From contig CAUEBO010000019.1 of NCBI GenBank assembly GCA_958454405.1, forward strand, positions 1 through 41,323: a stretch of 41,323 nt of DNA, in the 5' to 3' direction. How positions within the stretch are numbered: the first letter of the stretch is position 1; the number at the start of each line of letters is the position of its first letter. A program made the translations under genes and the position numbers. Of this stretch, positions 7,792-15,867 are shown piece after piece. The notes under the pieces are model-generated. The model was not told the origin of the DNA. It did not search any database and saw nothing but the letters and a program-made list of their open reading frames with translations. This DNA is from an uncultured Eggerthellaceae bacterium. GTDB lineage: Bacteria > Actinomycetota > Coriobacteriia > Coriobacteriales > Eggerthellaceae.

Positions 7792-8547
7792 TCATGAGGC
7801 CGCGGCGGCGGCCCTCCCTTCGCCCGCAGGGCCGAGCGTTTCCCGCATGAGCGCCCGGCCCATGAGCCCGACGGCGCGGTAGAAGCGCGTCCGGCTCTCG
7901 CGGGCGCAGCGATCGAAGAACTCGCGCCCCCATTTTTCCAGGTGCAGGCGCTCGAACTCCTCGATCCACGCTTCGGCCTCCGCAGCCCGCTTCGCATCGG
8001 AGCCTGCGATCGCCTGGGCCCTCAGAGCGTGGACGTGGCCCATGAACTCCATTTCGGTGGCCATGCAATCGGCGGGCACGTTGACGTCCGGGGAGCGCTT
8101 GAGGCCCGCCTTGCGGTAGCAGCGCTCCGCATCGAGCGCGGCGGCGTTCACGAACAGCAGCTGGTTCCTCAGGTTCGGGTTCTCGGGCTTCAGGACGCGG
8201 TCGATGAAGATGCCCTCGTACAGCGGCACGGCGGGGCGGTCGGGGTGGTTGAACAGGCGCGTGTAATCGCGGCGCAGGTCGTCGAACGACAGCGTCCCGC
8301 CTTCGGCGTCGCGGCGCGCGGCCCTCAGCTCTTCCGCCGCGCCCTGGACGTCGGGGCCACTCAAGGCCTCTTCGCGGCATATGGCCAGCCAGTCGGCTTC
8401 GATGGAGCCGTCGGCCAGCCCCGCGACGATGCGTTCGGCGGGGAACTGGAGGAAGAGCGCGAGCAGGTTGCAGTGGTCGGCGACGGCCGTCGCCGACGCG
8501 ACCTCGGCGCTGAAAGCCGCGCCGGGCGCGGGGTCTTTCGCGATCAT
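7792..8547 (-). CDS. TorD/DmsD-family molybdoenzyme maturation chaperone
   Basis: A 251-aa helical cytoplasmic protein. The family hallmark is the central segment DYTRLFNHPDRPAVPLYEGIF followed by an acidic helix region with EMEFMGHVHAL. TorD-family chaperones bind the twin-arginine signal of a molybdopterin enzyme and hold it until cofactor insertion and export. AGGAGG lies 5 bases before the ATG at 8547. It lies two genes downstream of dmsA within the same strand block, so the Tat-bearing catalytic subunit at 9257-11722 is the obvious client. Confidence 0.85.
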   Translation of the reverse strand: MIAKDPAPGAAFSAEVASATAVADHCNLLALFLQFPAERIVAGLADGSIEADWLAICREEALSGPDVQGAAEELRAARRDAEGGTLSFDDLRRDYTRLFNHPDRPAVPLYEGIFIDRVLKPENPNLRNQLLFVNAAALDAERCYRKAGLKRSPDVNVPADCMATEMEFMGHVHALRAQAIAGSDAKRAAEAEAWIEEFERLHLEKWGREFFDRCARESRTRFYRAVGLMGRALMRETLGPAGEGRAAAAAS

Positions 8548-8577
8548 AGCGTCCTCCTGGCAAGGTTGTTCGAAGGC

Positions 8578-8612
8578 GTCCCGCCGCCCGCGGATGCCGC
8601 AGGCGGCGGGAC
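8578..8612 (-). other. Strong intercistronic hairpin between the ferredoxin and TorD genes
   Basis: An 11-bp perfect stem (GTCCCGCCGCC / GGCGGCGGGAC) encloses an inner GCGG-ATG-CCGC stem, giving about 15 pairs with one mismatch. It lies inside the minus-strand operon with no T-run, so it more likely stabilises mRNA or attenuates expression of downstream genes than ends all transcription. Confidence 0.55.
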
Positions 8613-8623
8613 GGGGAGGGATG

Positions 8624-9244
8624 TTACTTCACGTAGTACACGTTGGGCTCGGTTCCCGCGTCCTCCAGCAGGTGCTCGTAGTCTTTGCCTTCAAGGAACG
8701 TGCGGATGTCGCTTTCGGGATCGTCCATGTCGCCCCAGTGGCGCGCACGGCCGGGGCACAGCTCCATGCAGGCCGGGACCTCGTCGCGCGCGAGGCGGTT
8801 GGCGCAGAACGTGCACTTCTCGGCCACGCCCTTGACGTGCTGGGGCGCGTCCCAGTCGCCCAGCGGGAAGTCGACGGCGTATTCCGGATCGTTCTCGATC
8901 ATCGTGCGCGCGCTGTAGGGGCATGCGGTGACGCATGAGCCGCATCCGATGCAGTCCTCGGCGTTCGTCGCCACGATGCCGTCGTCCTGCACGAAGGTGG
9001 CGCCCGTCGGGCAGGAGGCCACGCAGGCCGGCTTGCTGCAATGCTGGCAGCTGATGGGGTAGTGCATGCGATGCAGGTCATGGGGATACGTGCCTCTTGC
9101 GGTGTCCATGTAGTCGCCGCCGTCGGTTTCCACGCGGTTGTACCAGACGTCCTTCGGGAGGTTGTTGTTCATCTTGCATGCGACGCTGCAAGCGTGGCAG
9201 GAGACGCATTGCTTGAAGTCGATGGCCATGGCATAGCGGGTCAT
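8624..9244 (-). CDS. Ferredoxin-type electron-transfer subunit (DmsB-like, four [4Fe-4S])
   Basis: A 206-aa protein with four ferredoxin cysteine groups in order: CVSCHACSVAC near the N-terminus, CQHCSKPACVASC, CIGCGSCVTAC, and CTFCANRL followed by CMELC. This layout is that of DmsB/PsrB/NrfC subunits carrying four iron-sulfur clusters between the quinol subunit and the molybdopterin subunit. It has no signal peptide, so it would be exported by hitchhiking on the Tat signal of DmsA. AGGAAGGAG lies 5 bases before the ATG. It starts 12 bases after the stop of the catalytic gene. Confidence 0.92.
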   Translation of the reverse strand: MTRYAMAIDFKQCVSCHACSVACKMNNNLPKDVWYNRVETDGGDYMDTARGTYPHDLHRMHYPISCQHCSKPACVASCPTGATFVQDDGIVATNAEDCIGCGSCVTACPYSARTMIENDPEYAVDFPLGDWDAPQHVKGVAEKCTFCANRLARDEVPACMELCPGRARHWGDMDDPESDIRTFLEGKDYEHLLEDAGTEPNVYYVK

Positions 9245-9256
9245 GATGTCTCCTTC

Positions 9257-11722
9257 CTATGCTTTCTCGATTTGGCACAACGTGTCGAAAGGATGGTTGG
9301 ATGGGAAATAGTGCTTGGTGGCGACGGAAGTGAGCTCGGAATAATGGCCTTCTGCGTACTGCTCCTGCAGCCATGTGTGCTCGGTCCATACGACGCCCGG
9401 CCTCATGCCGGCATCGAGGTGCGCCTTCATCACCACGCTGCCGCGATCATTGAACGCGCGGACGGCGTCTCCCTCGGCGATGCCGCGTTCCTGCGCATCG
9501 GAAGGATTGATCTCGATGGTCGGCTCGGGTTGCAGCTCGGTGAGGATGGGGCTGAGCGCGAATGTGGAGTGCACCTTGAATTTGTCGCGGTGGGTGATGA
9601 TGGTCAGTGGATACTGTTCCTTGAGCGGATTGCCGTCGTAGGCTTCGATAGGTTCCTCGTAGAAGGGCAGGGACAGGAGCACCGTGTCAAGCTCCTGGCC
9701 GTAGTTGTACTTGGGCGCCACGTCTTCGAGGAAGAATTCCGCGCGCCCGGTGGTCGTCACGAAAGGCGTCTCGTCGGTCCCGTAGTTGTATTCGTCAGGG
9801 AATATCTGCACGCGCTTCTTGTCTTTCAGGGTTTCGAGGTCAAGGCCTATGCTGCGAATTCCGTCGCTGTCGAGCAGGATGTTGTGGAAGTCGTCAGTGG
9901 TGATGTCCATGGCGTCGAATCCCATACCCAGGCCGAGGAGCCGTGCGATCTCAACGTCTTCTTTGCATTCGAACTGGGGGTCGATGGCCTTCTCGTTGAA
10001 GTCGCAGGTCTGACCCGGGGTTGAGGATATCGTTTCGTACTCGAACCAATGGGGCGCCGGCAGGATGACGTCGGCATAGCGCGCCGTATCGGTCATGATG
10101 GTATCGACGTTGACGAACAGCTCGATCTTGTCGAACGCCTCGATGAGCGCGTTGCGGTCCGTATGGCAGGCGAGCGGATTCGAGCAGTAGTTGAACAGGC
10201 TCTTGATGGGGAGGGGGTTCTCTCCGTACATGCCCGTCTCCATGATCATCGGAAGGTAGAGCAGCGAGCTGGAAAGGCCGCCCACGGCTCCCTCGGGGAA
10301 CAGAAGGCCCGCCATGTTCGCATCGGCCCAACCCGAGCTGGAGCTTCCTTGCGAGCCTCCGACGCCTGTGCCTGGCTTGCCGATCTGCCCGGTGATGAGC
10401 GGGAGCATCAGCTGGCAATGCGTGATGCTGGCGCCGTTGCCCCAGTGGTCGTTTCCGAATCCGAGATTGAGGTTGGTGGGGCCTTCTGCATACATGCGCG
10501 TGAGTTCTCGGATGGTGTCCGCCGGCACGTCGCAGATTTCTTCGGCTTTCTCGGGCGTCCATTCGGCGACCCGTTCGACGAGCTTGTCGTAAGCAGTGGT
10601 GACCCGATGGCCTCCTATGTCGAACGTGCCCTTGATCGCCGGCTCCGACACCTCTTCGACGATGCCATGTTTCCCGTCGGCGCCCATCACGACGATGGGA
10701 TCGATGACGGTGGGCTGCCCGGTCATGGGGTTGACGGGCCCTTCCGTCGGCTCCGTGCCGAGGTCGCTCATCCTCAGGAACTTGTTGGTGTCGGCCTTGA
10801 CCAGGAACGGCGCAACCGTATGTTTGGCCAAATATGCTTCGTCCTGCAAGCCCTCTTCGATGACGGTGTTGGTCATGGCGAGGGCCAACGCACCGTCGGT
10901 TCCCGGTTTGATGGGGACCCAGAGATCGGCTTTGGCGGCTGAATCAGTGTAGATTGGGTCGATGACGATGTGCTTCGCTCCATTCTTGACGGCCTCCATG
11001 AGGTAGGGCCAGCGCATCATCTGGGATATGGTGGAGTTCGCGCCCCAGGTGAAGATGTATTTGGAGTTGACGACGTCGCGCGGGGCGTTGCCGATGAGGT
11101 ACGTGGCCATGCCGTACATGCGCCAGCCCTGCGCAAGCGCCGACATGTCATAGCCTTGTTCGAACGTGGTTCCGCCCATGAGATTGAAGAGCCGCATGTA
11201 GACGAAGTAGTTGTAGGCGTACGTGCCCGCACCGTAGGTCTGGGCTATGGACGAAGGTCCGAACTCCTCGATGTAGCCCTTCCATTTCGAGCAGATGTAC
11301 TCGATGGCTTCGTCCCAGCTGAGGCGCTCCCATTCTCCTGCTCCACGGGCGGAGCCTTCGACACGTCGCATGGGGTATTGGACGCGTTCTGGGGCGTATA
11401 CCCGCTGCGGCTGCGTGAGCCCGCGCTGGCAGATGCGCTCGTCAAGCGGGTTCTCTCGCCGCTGTACCGAGGTCTTGACCACCTTGCCCTCGCGCACATG
11501 CACGTTCATGCAACAGCCGCCGCCGCAGTTGCCGCGGCATATTCCCTGATATACTTGCTCTTCGGGCGCTTGAGACGCGCCTTCGTCCTCTTCGACCTGC
11601 TGGTTCGGAGCGCAGCCCGCACCGGTCAGCGCAGCCAGGCCCAGCGTGGCGGCCGATCCTTTGAGAAACGCCCTTCGTCCGAAGCTGGCGGCGGGCGTGC
11701 GGGTAGTGTCGATGCTCATCAT
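9257..11722 (-). CDS. Tat-exported molybdopterin oxidoreductase catalytic subunit (DMSO-reductase family, DmsA-like)
   Basis: An 821-aa catalytic subunit with bis-MGD cofactor. The N-terminus has a twin-arginine signal (GRRAFLKG, residues 15-22, then a hydrophobic stretch). A [4Fe-4S] site is formed by C62-x3-C66-x3-C70 and C98. A Ser in YDMSALAQG lines up roughly with the molybdenum-ligating Ser of DmsA, suggesting an S- or N-oxide reductase type, although the substrate is unknown. The N-terminal ATGATG allows 11722 or 11719; AGGGAGG precedes both. Its base composition looks visibly less GC-rich at third positions than its neighbours. Electrons would come from the ferredoxin subunit and the membrane subunits downstream. 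Confidence 0.9.
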   Translation of the reverse strand: MMSIDTTRTPAASFGRRAFLKGSAATLGLAALTGAGCAPNQQVEEDEGASQAPEEQVYQGICRGNCGGGCCMNVHVREGKVVKTSVQRRENPLDERICQRGLTQPQRVYAPERVQYPMRRVEGSARGAGEWERLSWDEAIEYICSKWKGYIEEFGPSSIAQTYGAGTYAYNYFVYMRLFNLMGGTTFEQGYDMSALAQGWRMYGMATYLIGNAPRDVVNSKYIFTWGANSTISQMMRWPYLMEAVKNGAKHIVIDPIYTDSAAKADLWVPIKPGTDGALALAMTNTVIEEGLQDEAYLAKHTVAPFLVKADTNKFLRMSDLGTEPTEGPVNPMTGQPTVIDPIVVMGADGKHGIVEEVSEPAIKGTFDIGGHRVTTAYDKLVERVAEWTPEKAEEICDVPADTIRELTRMYAEGPTNLNLGFGNDHWGNGASITHCQLMLPLITGQIGKPGTGVGGSQGSSSSGWADANMAGLLFPEGAVGGLSSSLLYLPMIMETGMYGENPLPIKSLFNYCSNPLACHTDRNALIEAFDKIELFVNVDTIMTDTARYADVILPAPHWFEYETISSTPGQTCDFNEKAIDPQFECKEDVEIARLLGLGMGFDAMDITTDDFHNILLDSDGIRSIGLDLETLKDKKRVQIFPDEYNYGTDETPFVTTTGRAEFFLEDVAPKYNYGQELDTVLLSLPFYEEPIEAYDGNPLKEQYPLTIITHRDKFKVHSTFALSPILTELQPEPTIEINPSDAQERGIAEGDAVRAFNDRGSVVMKAHLDAGMRPGVVWTEHTWLQEQYAEGHYSELTSVATKHYFPSNHPFDTLCQIEKA

Positions 11723-12227
11723 GCATGCCTCCCTTGGTATCCGTTCGTGATGTGTCCTTGGAAACGAATGAGGATGATCATTCAGCGGCTTCCTCCCTAC
11801 GCATCGTTTGAGCGGGGCCCCTCAACCCATACTGTGGTAAACGACATGTCGGAAAGGCGGGATGTAAGATGACGGTGCCGCCATGCGGCCGGTTCCCCCT
11901 TGTATCCCCCTTAACATTGTCTACATTATCATACTTAAACTATGATTACTATGTCTATCACGCCACTTGATTATCCTATTTGCAGGATGGTTTCGCCCGC
12001 GCTGCCCGCCTGTGGCGCCGAGCGCGGCGCGCATCCGACAGAGGGGATCGCCGGCGGCGGCTTCAGGCGATGCGGTCCGGGTGCGCGCCGACGTTGTGCC
12101 CGCCCTCCTACGATCGCGCAACAAACGGGAGTCCGCCCTGCCCGGAGCGCGATCGGAGGGGTAAGGTTGCGTGAGCGAACGATTGCGGCCCGCCTGCCCG
12201 GCGCGGCGGCGGAATAGGAGGCATGCA
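11723..12227. other. Divergent intergenic region upstream of dmsA-like and aldo/keto reductase genes
   Basis: About 505 bases without a convincing gene; short open frames here have no recognisable content. The stretch 11917-11975 is markedly AT-rich for this genome and is the likely promoter zone. A perfect 10-bp palindrome CGACATGTCG lies at 11842-11851, about 120 bases upstream of the reductase start, and could be an operator. The right half (12000-12220) is GC-rich and featureless apart from the AGGAGG of the next gene. Confidence 0.5.
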
Positions 12228-13088
12228 ATGGCAAACCTGCAGAGCCCGCGCGACACCATCGTGCTGCGAAACGGCTACGAGATTCCCTGCATCGGCTTCG
12301 GCACGTACAAGATGCCCGATGGCGAGGTGGGCGTCGATGCGGTCCACCAGGCCCTTGCCGACGGCTACCGCCACATCGACACGGCGGCGTCCTACGACAA
12401 CGAGGCGACGGTGGGCAAGGCCCTGGCCACCGGCGGCGTGCCGCGCGAGGAGCTGTTCGTCACCACGAAGGTGTGGAACACCGACCGCGGCTACGACTGC
12501 ACGCTGAAGGCGTTCGAGGAGTCCCGCAAGAAGCTCCATCTCGACTACGTCGATCTCTACCTCATCCACTGGCCTGCGGCTCAAGGCCCCCAGGAGGCGT
12601 GGCAGCGCACGAACCAGGAAACCTGGCGCGCGTTGGAGACGCTCTACCTGGACGGGCGGGTGCGCGCCATCGGCGTGAGCAACTTCAAGCCCCATCATCT
12701 GGAGCCGCTCATGGACGCCGCCGAGATCCTGCCCATGGTGAACCAGATCGAGCTGCATCCCGGCTGCAACCAAGAGGCCACGCGCGAGTACTGCAACCGC
12801 CACGACATCGTGGTGGAGGCATGGTCGCCGCTCGGCAGCGGCAGGGTGCTGCAGAACCAGCTGCTCATCGACATCGCGGCGTCCTACGGCTGCACGGTCG
12901 CCCAGCTGTGCCTGCGCTGGTGCCTGCAGCGCCGCGCGATCCCGCTGCCGAAATCCGTCGATGCGGGCCGGATAGCGGAGAACGCGCGCGTTTTCTGGTT
13001 CGACATCACCGACGAGGACCTGCAGCGCATCGACGAGCTGGATCCGCTGGGCCAGAGCGGCCTCGATCCTGACACGGTGGACTTCTAA
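12228..13088 (+). CDS. Aldo/keto reductase
   Basis: A 286-aa cytoplasmic NADPH-dependent oxidoreductase with the AKR barrel signatures. The catalytic tetrad is visible: D51 and Y56 in HIDTAASYDNE, K81 in TTKVWN and H114 in LYLIHWP; the cofactor end shows IPLPKSV near the C-terminus. Such enzymes (2,5-diketo-gluconate reductase type) reduce aldehydes or ketones. The ATG at 12228 has TAGGAGG 6 bases upstream; a longer in-frame start at 12171 lacks a binding site. It stands alone, followed by a small hairpin (GGCCTG-CGG-CAGGCC, 13097-13111). Confidence 0.92.
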   Translation: MANLQSPRDTIVLRNGYEIPCIGFGTYKMPDGEVGVDAVHQALADGYRHIDTAASYDNEATVGKALATGGVPREELFVTTKVWNTDRGYDCTLKAFEESRKKLHLDYVDLYLIHWPAAQGPQEAWQRTNQETWRALETLYLDGRVRAIGVSNFKPHHLEPLMDAAEILPMVNQIELHPGCNQEATREYCNRHDIVVEAWSPLGSGRVLQNQLLIDIAASYGCTVAQLCLRWCLQRRAIPLPKSVDAGRIAENARVFWFDITDEDLQRIDELDPLGQSGLDPDTVDF

Positions 13089-13269
13089 GGCGCTCTGGCC
13101 TGCGGCAGGCCTCGCCGGTTCTCGCGAGCCTGCCCAGCAGCCGCCGGGGCGCGCGGATCCGCTCTCGGCCGGGGGCGATCGGCGCGCCCCGGCGAAGGGT
13201 TGCGCGCTCCCTTCCACGTTCGAGCGATGGTTTCGGCCTCCGCAGCCCCGCCGCGGGCGCCGGAAGGGC

Positions 13270-13275
13270 TACTAT
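13270..13275 (+). promoter_or_regulatory. Candidate -10 element for nudC
   Basis: TACTAT in GGCTACTATGGG, about 37 bases before the preferred start codon 13312. No clear -35 element. Confidence 0.35.
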
Positions 13276-13311
13276 GGGAGCATCGTTTCGGCGCGCGTGA
13301 AAGGTGCGAGG

Positions 13312-14301
13312 GTGTTTCAGGATATCGAACCGTATTCGTATTGCAACGATTTCGCATGGATCGACCCGGAGCCGGGCGACCGTGTGCTCGTGTACCGGGG
13401 GGCGAGCGTTCTGGTGGCGCTGGACGAGGGCGGCTCCGCCGATCCTGACGTGCCGGCCGTCGAGGGCGAGCTCAGCTTCCCCAGCTACCAAATGCTCGCG
13501 GATGCGGGCGCGGTCGGCCCGGGCGTTTCGGAAGGCGGCATCGTCAAAGCCGACGGCACGCACCCCGCCGCGCTGTTCCTGTTCACGGTGGGCGATACCG
13601 CGTACTTCCGCTGTGAGGTGGACGACGAGGCGATAGACGGCATGCTGGAGGGCGCCGCCTCGCAGGACGGCGGGGGGTCGGCTTCGCCGCGGTGGCGCTT
13701 CATGCCCGTCTCCGAGCTGCACGTGCACGGCCCCCGCCATCGCGCGTTTTCGGGGCTCGTGGGATACGAGTACGATGCCTGGTACGCGACGAGGCGCTTC
13801 TGCGGCCGTTGCGGCGCACCACTCGTCCACGATCTGGTGGAGCGCATGGTGCGCTGCCCCCAGTGCGGGTGCATGGAGTTCCCCAAGCTGTTCCCGGCCG
13901 TCATCGTGGGCATCGTCGATCGGAAGAGCGACCGCGTGCTCGTGTCGCGCTACGCCAACCGGGAGTACAAGCGCTACGCGCTCATCGCGGGATTCTGCGA
14001 GATGGGCGAGACCGTGGAGCAGACGGTGCACCGCGAGGTGATGGAGGAGGTTGGCCTCAAGGTGAAGAACCTCCGCTACTACAAGAGCCAGCCTTGGCCG
14101 CCGTCCTCCTCGCTCTTGTTCGGCTTCTTCTGCGATCTGGACGGCGACGACGCGATCACCCTGGACGACCACGAGCTCGAGCACGCCGAATGGCTCGACC
14201 GCGCCGATCTCCCGCGCGAGGACGACGACTATTCGCTCACGCGCGACATGATGCGCGTGCTGCGCGAGCGCGGCGAGGAACGCTGGCCCGCATCTTCCTA
14301 G
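13312..14301 (+). CDS. nudC: NADH pyrophosphatase (NUDIX hydrolase, NudC)
   Basis: A roughly 329-aa NudC-type hydrolase that cleaves NAD(H) to NMN(H) and AMP and can remove NAD caps from RNA. It has the N-terminal NudC domain, a four-cysteine zinc ribbon (C164, C167, C182, C185), a complete Nudix box from about G227 (GFCEMGETVEQ, then REVMEEVGL), and the NudC hallmark SQPWPPSSS just after it. The start is uncertain: GTG 13312 has AAAGG seven bases upstream, while GTG 13297 would add five residues. A terminator hairpin follows. Confidence 0.92.
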   Translation: MFQDIEPYSYCNDFAWIDPEPGDRVLVYRGASVLVALDEGGSADPDVPAVEGELSFPSYQMLADAGAVGPGVSEGGIVKADGTHPAALFLFTVGDTAYFRCEVDDEAIDGMLEGAASQDGGGSASPRWRFMPVSELHVHGPRHRAFSGLVGYEYDAWYATRRFCGRCGAPLVHDLVERMVRCPQCGCMEFPKLFPAVIVGIVDRKSDRVLVSRYANREYKRYALIAGFCEMGETVEQTVHREVMEEVGLKVKNLRYYKSQPWPPSSSLLFGFFCDLDGDDAITLDDHELEHAEWLDRADLPREDDDYSLTRDMMRVLRERGEERWPASS

Positions 14302-14366
14302 CGCCTCCGCGCTCCGGCGCATTGCGCGCCTCCAGACCCTTTCGCCGCCACATGCGCGGTGCATCC

Positions 14367-14391
14367 CGGGCCCTCTTCGGAGGGCCCGTTT
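14367..14391 (+). terminator. Rho-independent terminator after nudC
   Basis: A 9-bp stem CGGGCCCTC / GAGGGCCCG with a TTCG tetraloop followed by TTT, 65 bases after the nudC stop. Confidence 0.75.
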
Positions 14392-14415
14392 CCTGCGCTC
14401 TCCTTCCACGGAAAC

Positions 14416-14477
14416 TTAGCTCGCAGCTAATGTTTTTACCAGGCGCTTTGCTTAGCATGGTCACTGGATCGTACAAG
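14416..14477 (+). promoter_or_regulatory. Putative promoter with a palindromic operator for the DUF4190/DUF5067 gene
   Basis: A perfect inverted repeat TTAGCT-CGC-AGCTAA at 14416-14430 is followed by a T-run, then TTGCTT (14448-14453) and TACAAG (14472-14477) spaced 18 bases, as a weak -35/-10 pair. The start codon is 38 bases further on. The repeat could bind a regulator; this is inference. Confidence 0.35.
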
Positions 14478-14514
14478 GAGAGGCCTGAAGGGGCTTCGAG
14501 ACGAAAGGATGCAT

Positions 14515-15267
14515 ATGAACGATTACCAGAATCCCGGCGCTCCGAACGGGCCTGATCGAGGGCAGGGCGCCGCCGCGGTCTCGAGGTCCGCAATGGCCGT
14601 AGCCGGACTGGTGCTGGGCATCATCGCCCTGCTCACCTCGGCCGTTCCCATCGTCAACAACTTCTCGTTCGTGCTGGGCCTTCTGGGCGCGGTCTTCGCC
14701 GTCGTGGGAATCGTCGCGGCCGTGCGGGGCACGCGCACGGGCAAGGGCCTGGCCATAGCCGGCCTGGTGGTGAGCGTCGCGTCGATCGTCGTCGTGCTGG
14801 CCACCCAGAGCCTGTACAGCGCGGCTGTCGACGAGGCCCTGTCCGATTCCGCCGGCGCGTCATCCTCGACGCAGCAGACGGGCGACGCGCCGGCTTCCGA
14901 CCAGGCCGACCAGGCGGAGCCCCAGGCGAAGTACGCGATCACGATCGACGATTGCAGAGTGACGGAGGATTACAGCGGAGCGCCTGCGATCGTGGTGACG
15001 TACACCTTCACGAACAATTCGGACGAGGCGGAGAGCTTCATGGTCGCCATTGCCGACAAGTGCTTCCAGAACGGCGTCCAGCTCGATTTCGGCATCGTGG
15101 ACGACATCGATTCCCAGAGCAGCATGAACGAGATCAAGCCGGGCGCGTCCATCACGGTGGAGAAGGCCTACGTGCTGGACGACCAGAGCGATGTGACCGT
15201 GGAGTGCACGGAGCTCATCAGCTTCAGCGACGAAGTGCTCGCCGAGAAGACGTTCCCCGTTGCCTAA
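14515..15267 (+). CDS. DUF4190-type membrane protein with extracytoplasmic DUF5067-like domain
   Basis: A 250-aa protein with a short Pro/Gly-rich N-terminus, two hydrophobic helices at about residues 22-80 separated by a short loop (the DUF4190 pattern), a third helix near 85-100, then a Ser/Gln/Asp-rich linker and a C-terminal beta domain containing VVTYTFTNNSDEAESF. That last part resembles the DUF5067 fold found in secreted or lipoprotein-like proteins of Firmicutes and Actinobacteria. Function is unknown. ATG 14515 is preferred because AAAGGA sits 5 bases upstream; ATG 14509 overlaps that site. Confidence 0.75.
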   Translation: MNDYQNPGAPNGPDRGQGAAAVSRSAMAVAGLVLGIIALLTSAVPIVNNFSFVLGLLGAVFAVVGIVAAVRGTRTGKGLAIAGLVVSVASIVVVLATQSLYSAAVDEALSDSAGASSSTQQTGDAPASDQADQAEPQAKYAITIDDCRVTEDYSGAPAIVVTYTFTNNSDEAESFMVAIADKCFQNGVQLDFGIVDDIDSQSSMNEIKPGASITVEKAYVLDDQSDVTVECTELISFSDEVLAEKTFPVA

Positions 15268-15287
15268 GGGGCGCTTCCGAAGCGTCG

Positions 15288-15313
15288 CCCAGGCGCCCGA
15301 TGCGGCGCCTGGG
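15288..15313 (+). terminator. Terminator-like hairpin after the DUF5067-type gene
   Basis: A perfect 10-bp stem CCCAGGCGCC / GGCGCCTGGG with a 6-base loop, 20 bases after the stop codon. No T-run follows, as with most hairpins in this window. Confidence 0.5.
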
Positions 15314-15326
15314 ACGGGCCCTTGTC

Positions 15327-15335
15327 TGCTACCAT
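15327..15335 (+). promoter_or_regulatory. Extended -10 element for the HTH gene
   Basis: TGCTACCAT. The in-frame ATG at 15334 lies inside this element, so if the promoter is used that ATG cannot be the start. This favours GTG 15373 with AGAAGGA upstream. Confidence 0.5.
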
Positions 15336-15372
15336 GAATCCCAAGCCGAAGAGAAGAAGAAGGAAACGCCGC

Positions 15373-15792
15373 GTGAAAGAGCCTTTGACCGACGAGCTGC
15401 TTGCCGAGCTGCTGGACGCCCCCGATCCCCGATCGTTCGCCGACAAGCACGATATCGGCAAGCGCAGCATGCCCGACTACCTGCAGCAGCTGCTCGGCGA
15501 GAAGGGCCTCGAGCGCGCCGACGTCATCCGCCGCGCCGGGCTCAACGAGACGTTCGGCTACCAGATATTCATGGGCCAGCGCGGCGCCTCGCGCAACAAG
15601 GTGCTGCAGATCGCCTTCGCCATGGGCCTTTCGCTCAAGGAGGCCGACCGTCTGCTGCAGGCGGCGGGCGCCAACGAGCTGTACTGCAAGAACCGCCGCG
15701 ACGCCATCATCATCTTCTGCCTCGACCGGGGCTACGATCTGCAGAAGACCGACGAAGAGCTGTACCGCTTCGGCGAAGACACCATCTGCTGA
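15373..15792 (+). CDS. HTH-domain protein paired with a Ser/Thr kinase
   Basis: About 139 aa. The central part is XRE-like (LGEKGLERADVIRRAGLNET, then GASRNKVLQIAFAMGLS), and the C-terminal part continues as helices containing CKNRRDAIIIFCLDRG. I do not recognise a characterised family member. The GTG at 15373 has AGAAGGA about 9 bases upstream; a frame start at 15322 or 15334 would add a very basic tail but conflicts with the promoter. It lies 75 bases before a membrane-anchored Ser/Thr kinase on the same strand, and each gene has its own copy of the TGCTACCAT element. A phosphorylation-controlled regulator is a reasonable inference. Confidence 0.72.
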   Translation: MKEPLTDELLAELLDAPDPRSFADKHDIGKRSMPDYLQQLLGEKGLERADVIRRAGLNETFGYQIFMGQRGASRNKVLQIAFAMGLSLKEADRLLQAAGANELYCKNRRDAIIIFCLDRGYDLQKTDEELYRFGEDTIC

Positions 15793-15849
15793 ACCGACCG
15801 GCGCCGCCGCATCCGCTTGGCCCGCGCCGCGCGCGCACGGCGGCGTTTC

Positions 15850-15858
15850 TGCTACCAT
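15850..15858 (+). promoter_or_regulatory. Extended -10 element for the Ser/Thr kinase gene
   Basis: TGCTACCAT, identical to the copy at 15327-15335. Only 9 bases separate it from the ATG at 15868, and there is no good ribosome binding site, so the transcript would be leaderless or nearly so. Confidence 0.5.
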
Positions 15859-15867
15859 GGAACGACC

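Noticed and set aside
9257..11722. Lipoprotein signal in the DmsA-like protein (LTGAGC, Cys37)
   Set aside because: Position -3 is Gly rather than Leu or another usual lipobox residue; the Tat signal alone explains export.
11942..12217. Small open frames in the dmsA-aldo/keto reductase gap as genes
   Set aside because: Several overlapping frames on both strands, no ribosome binding site and low-complexity Arg/Ala-rich products.
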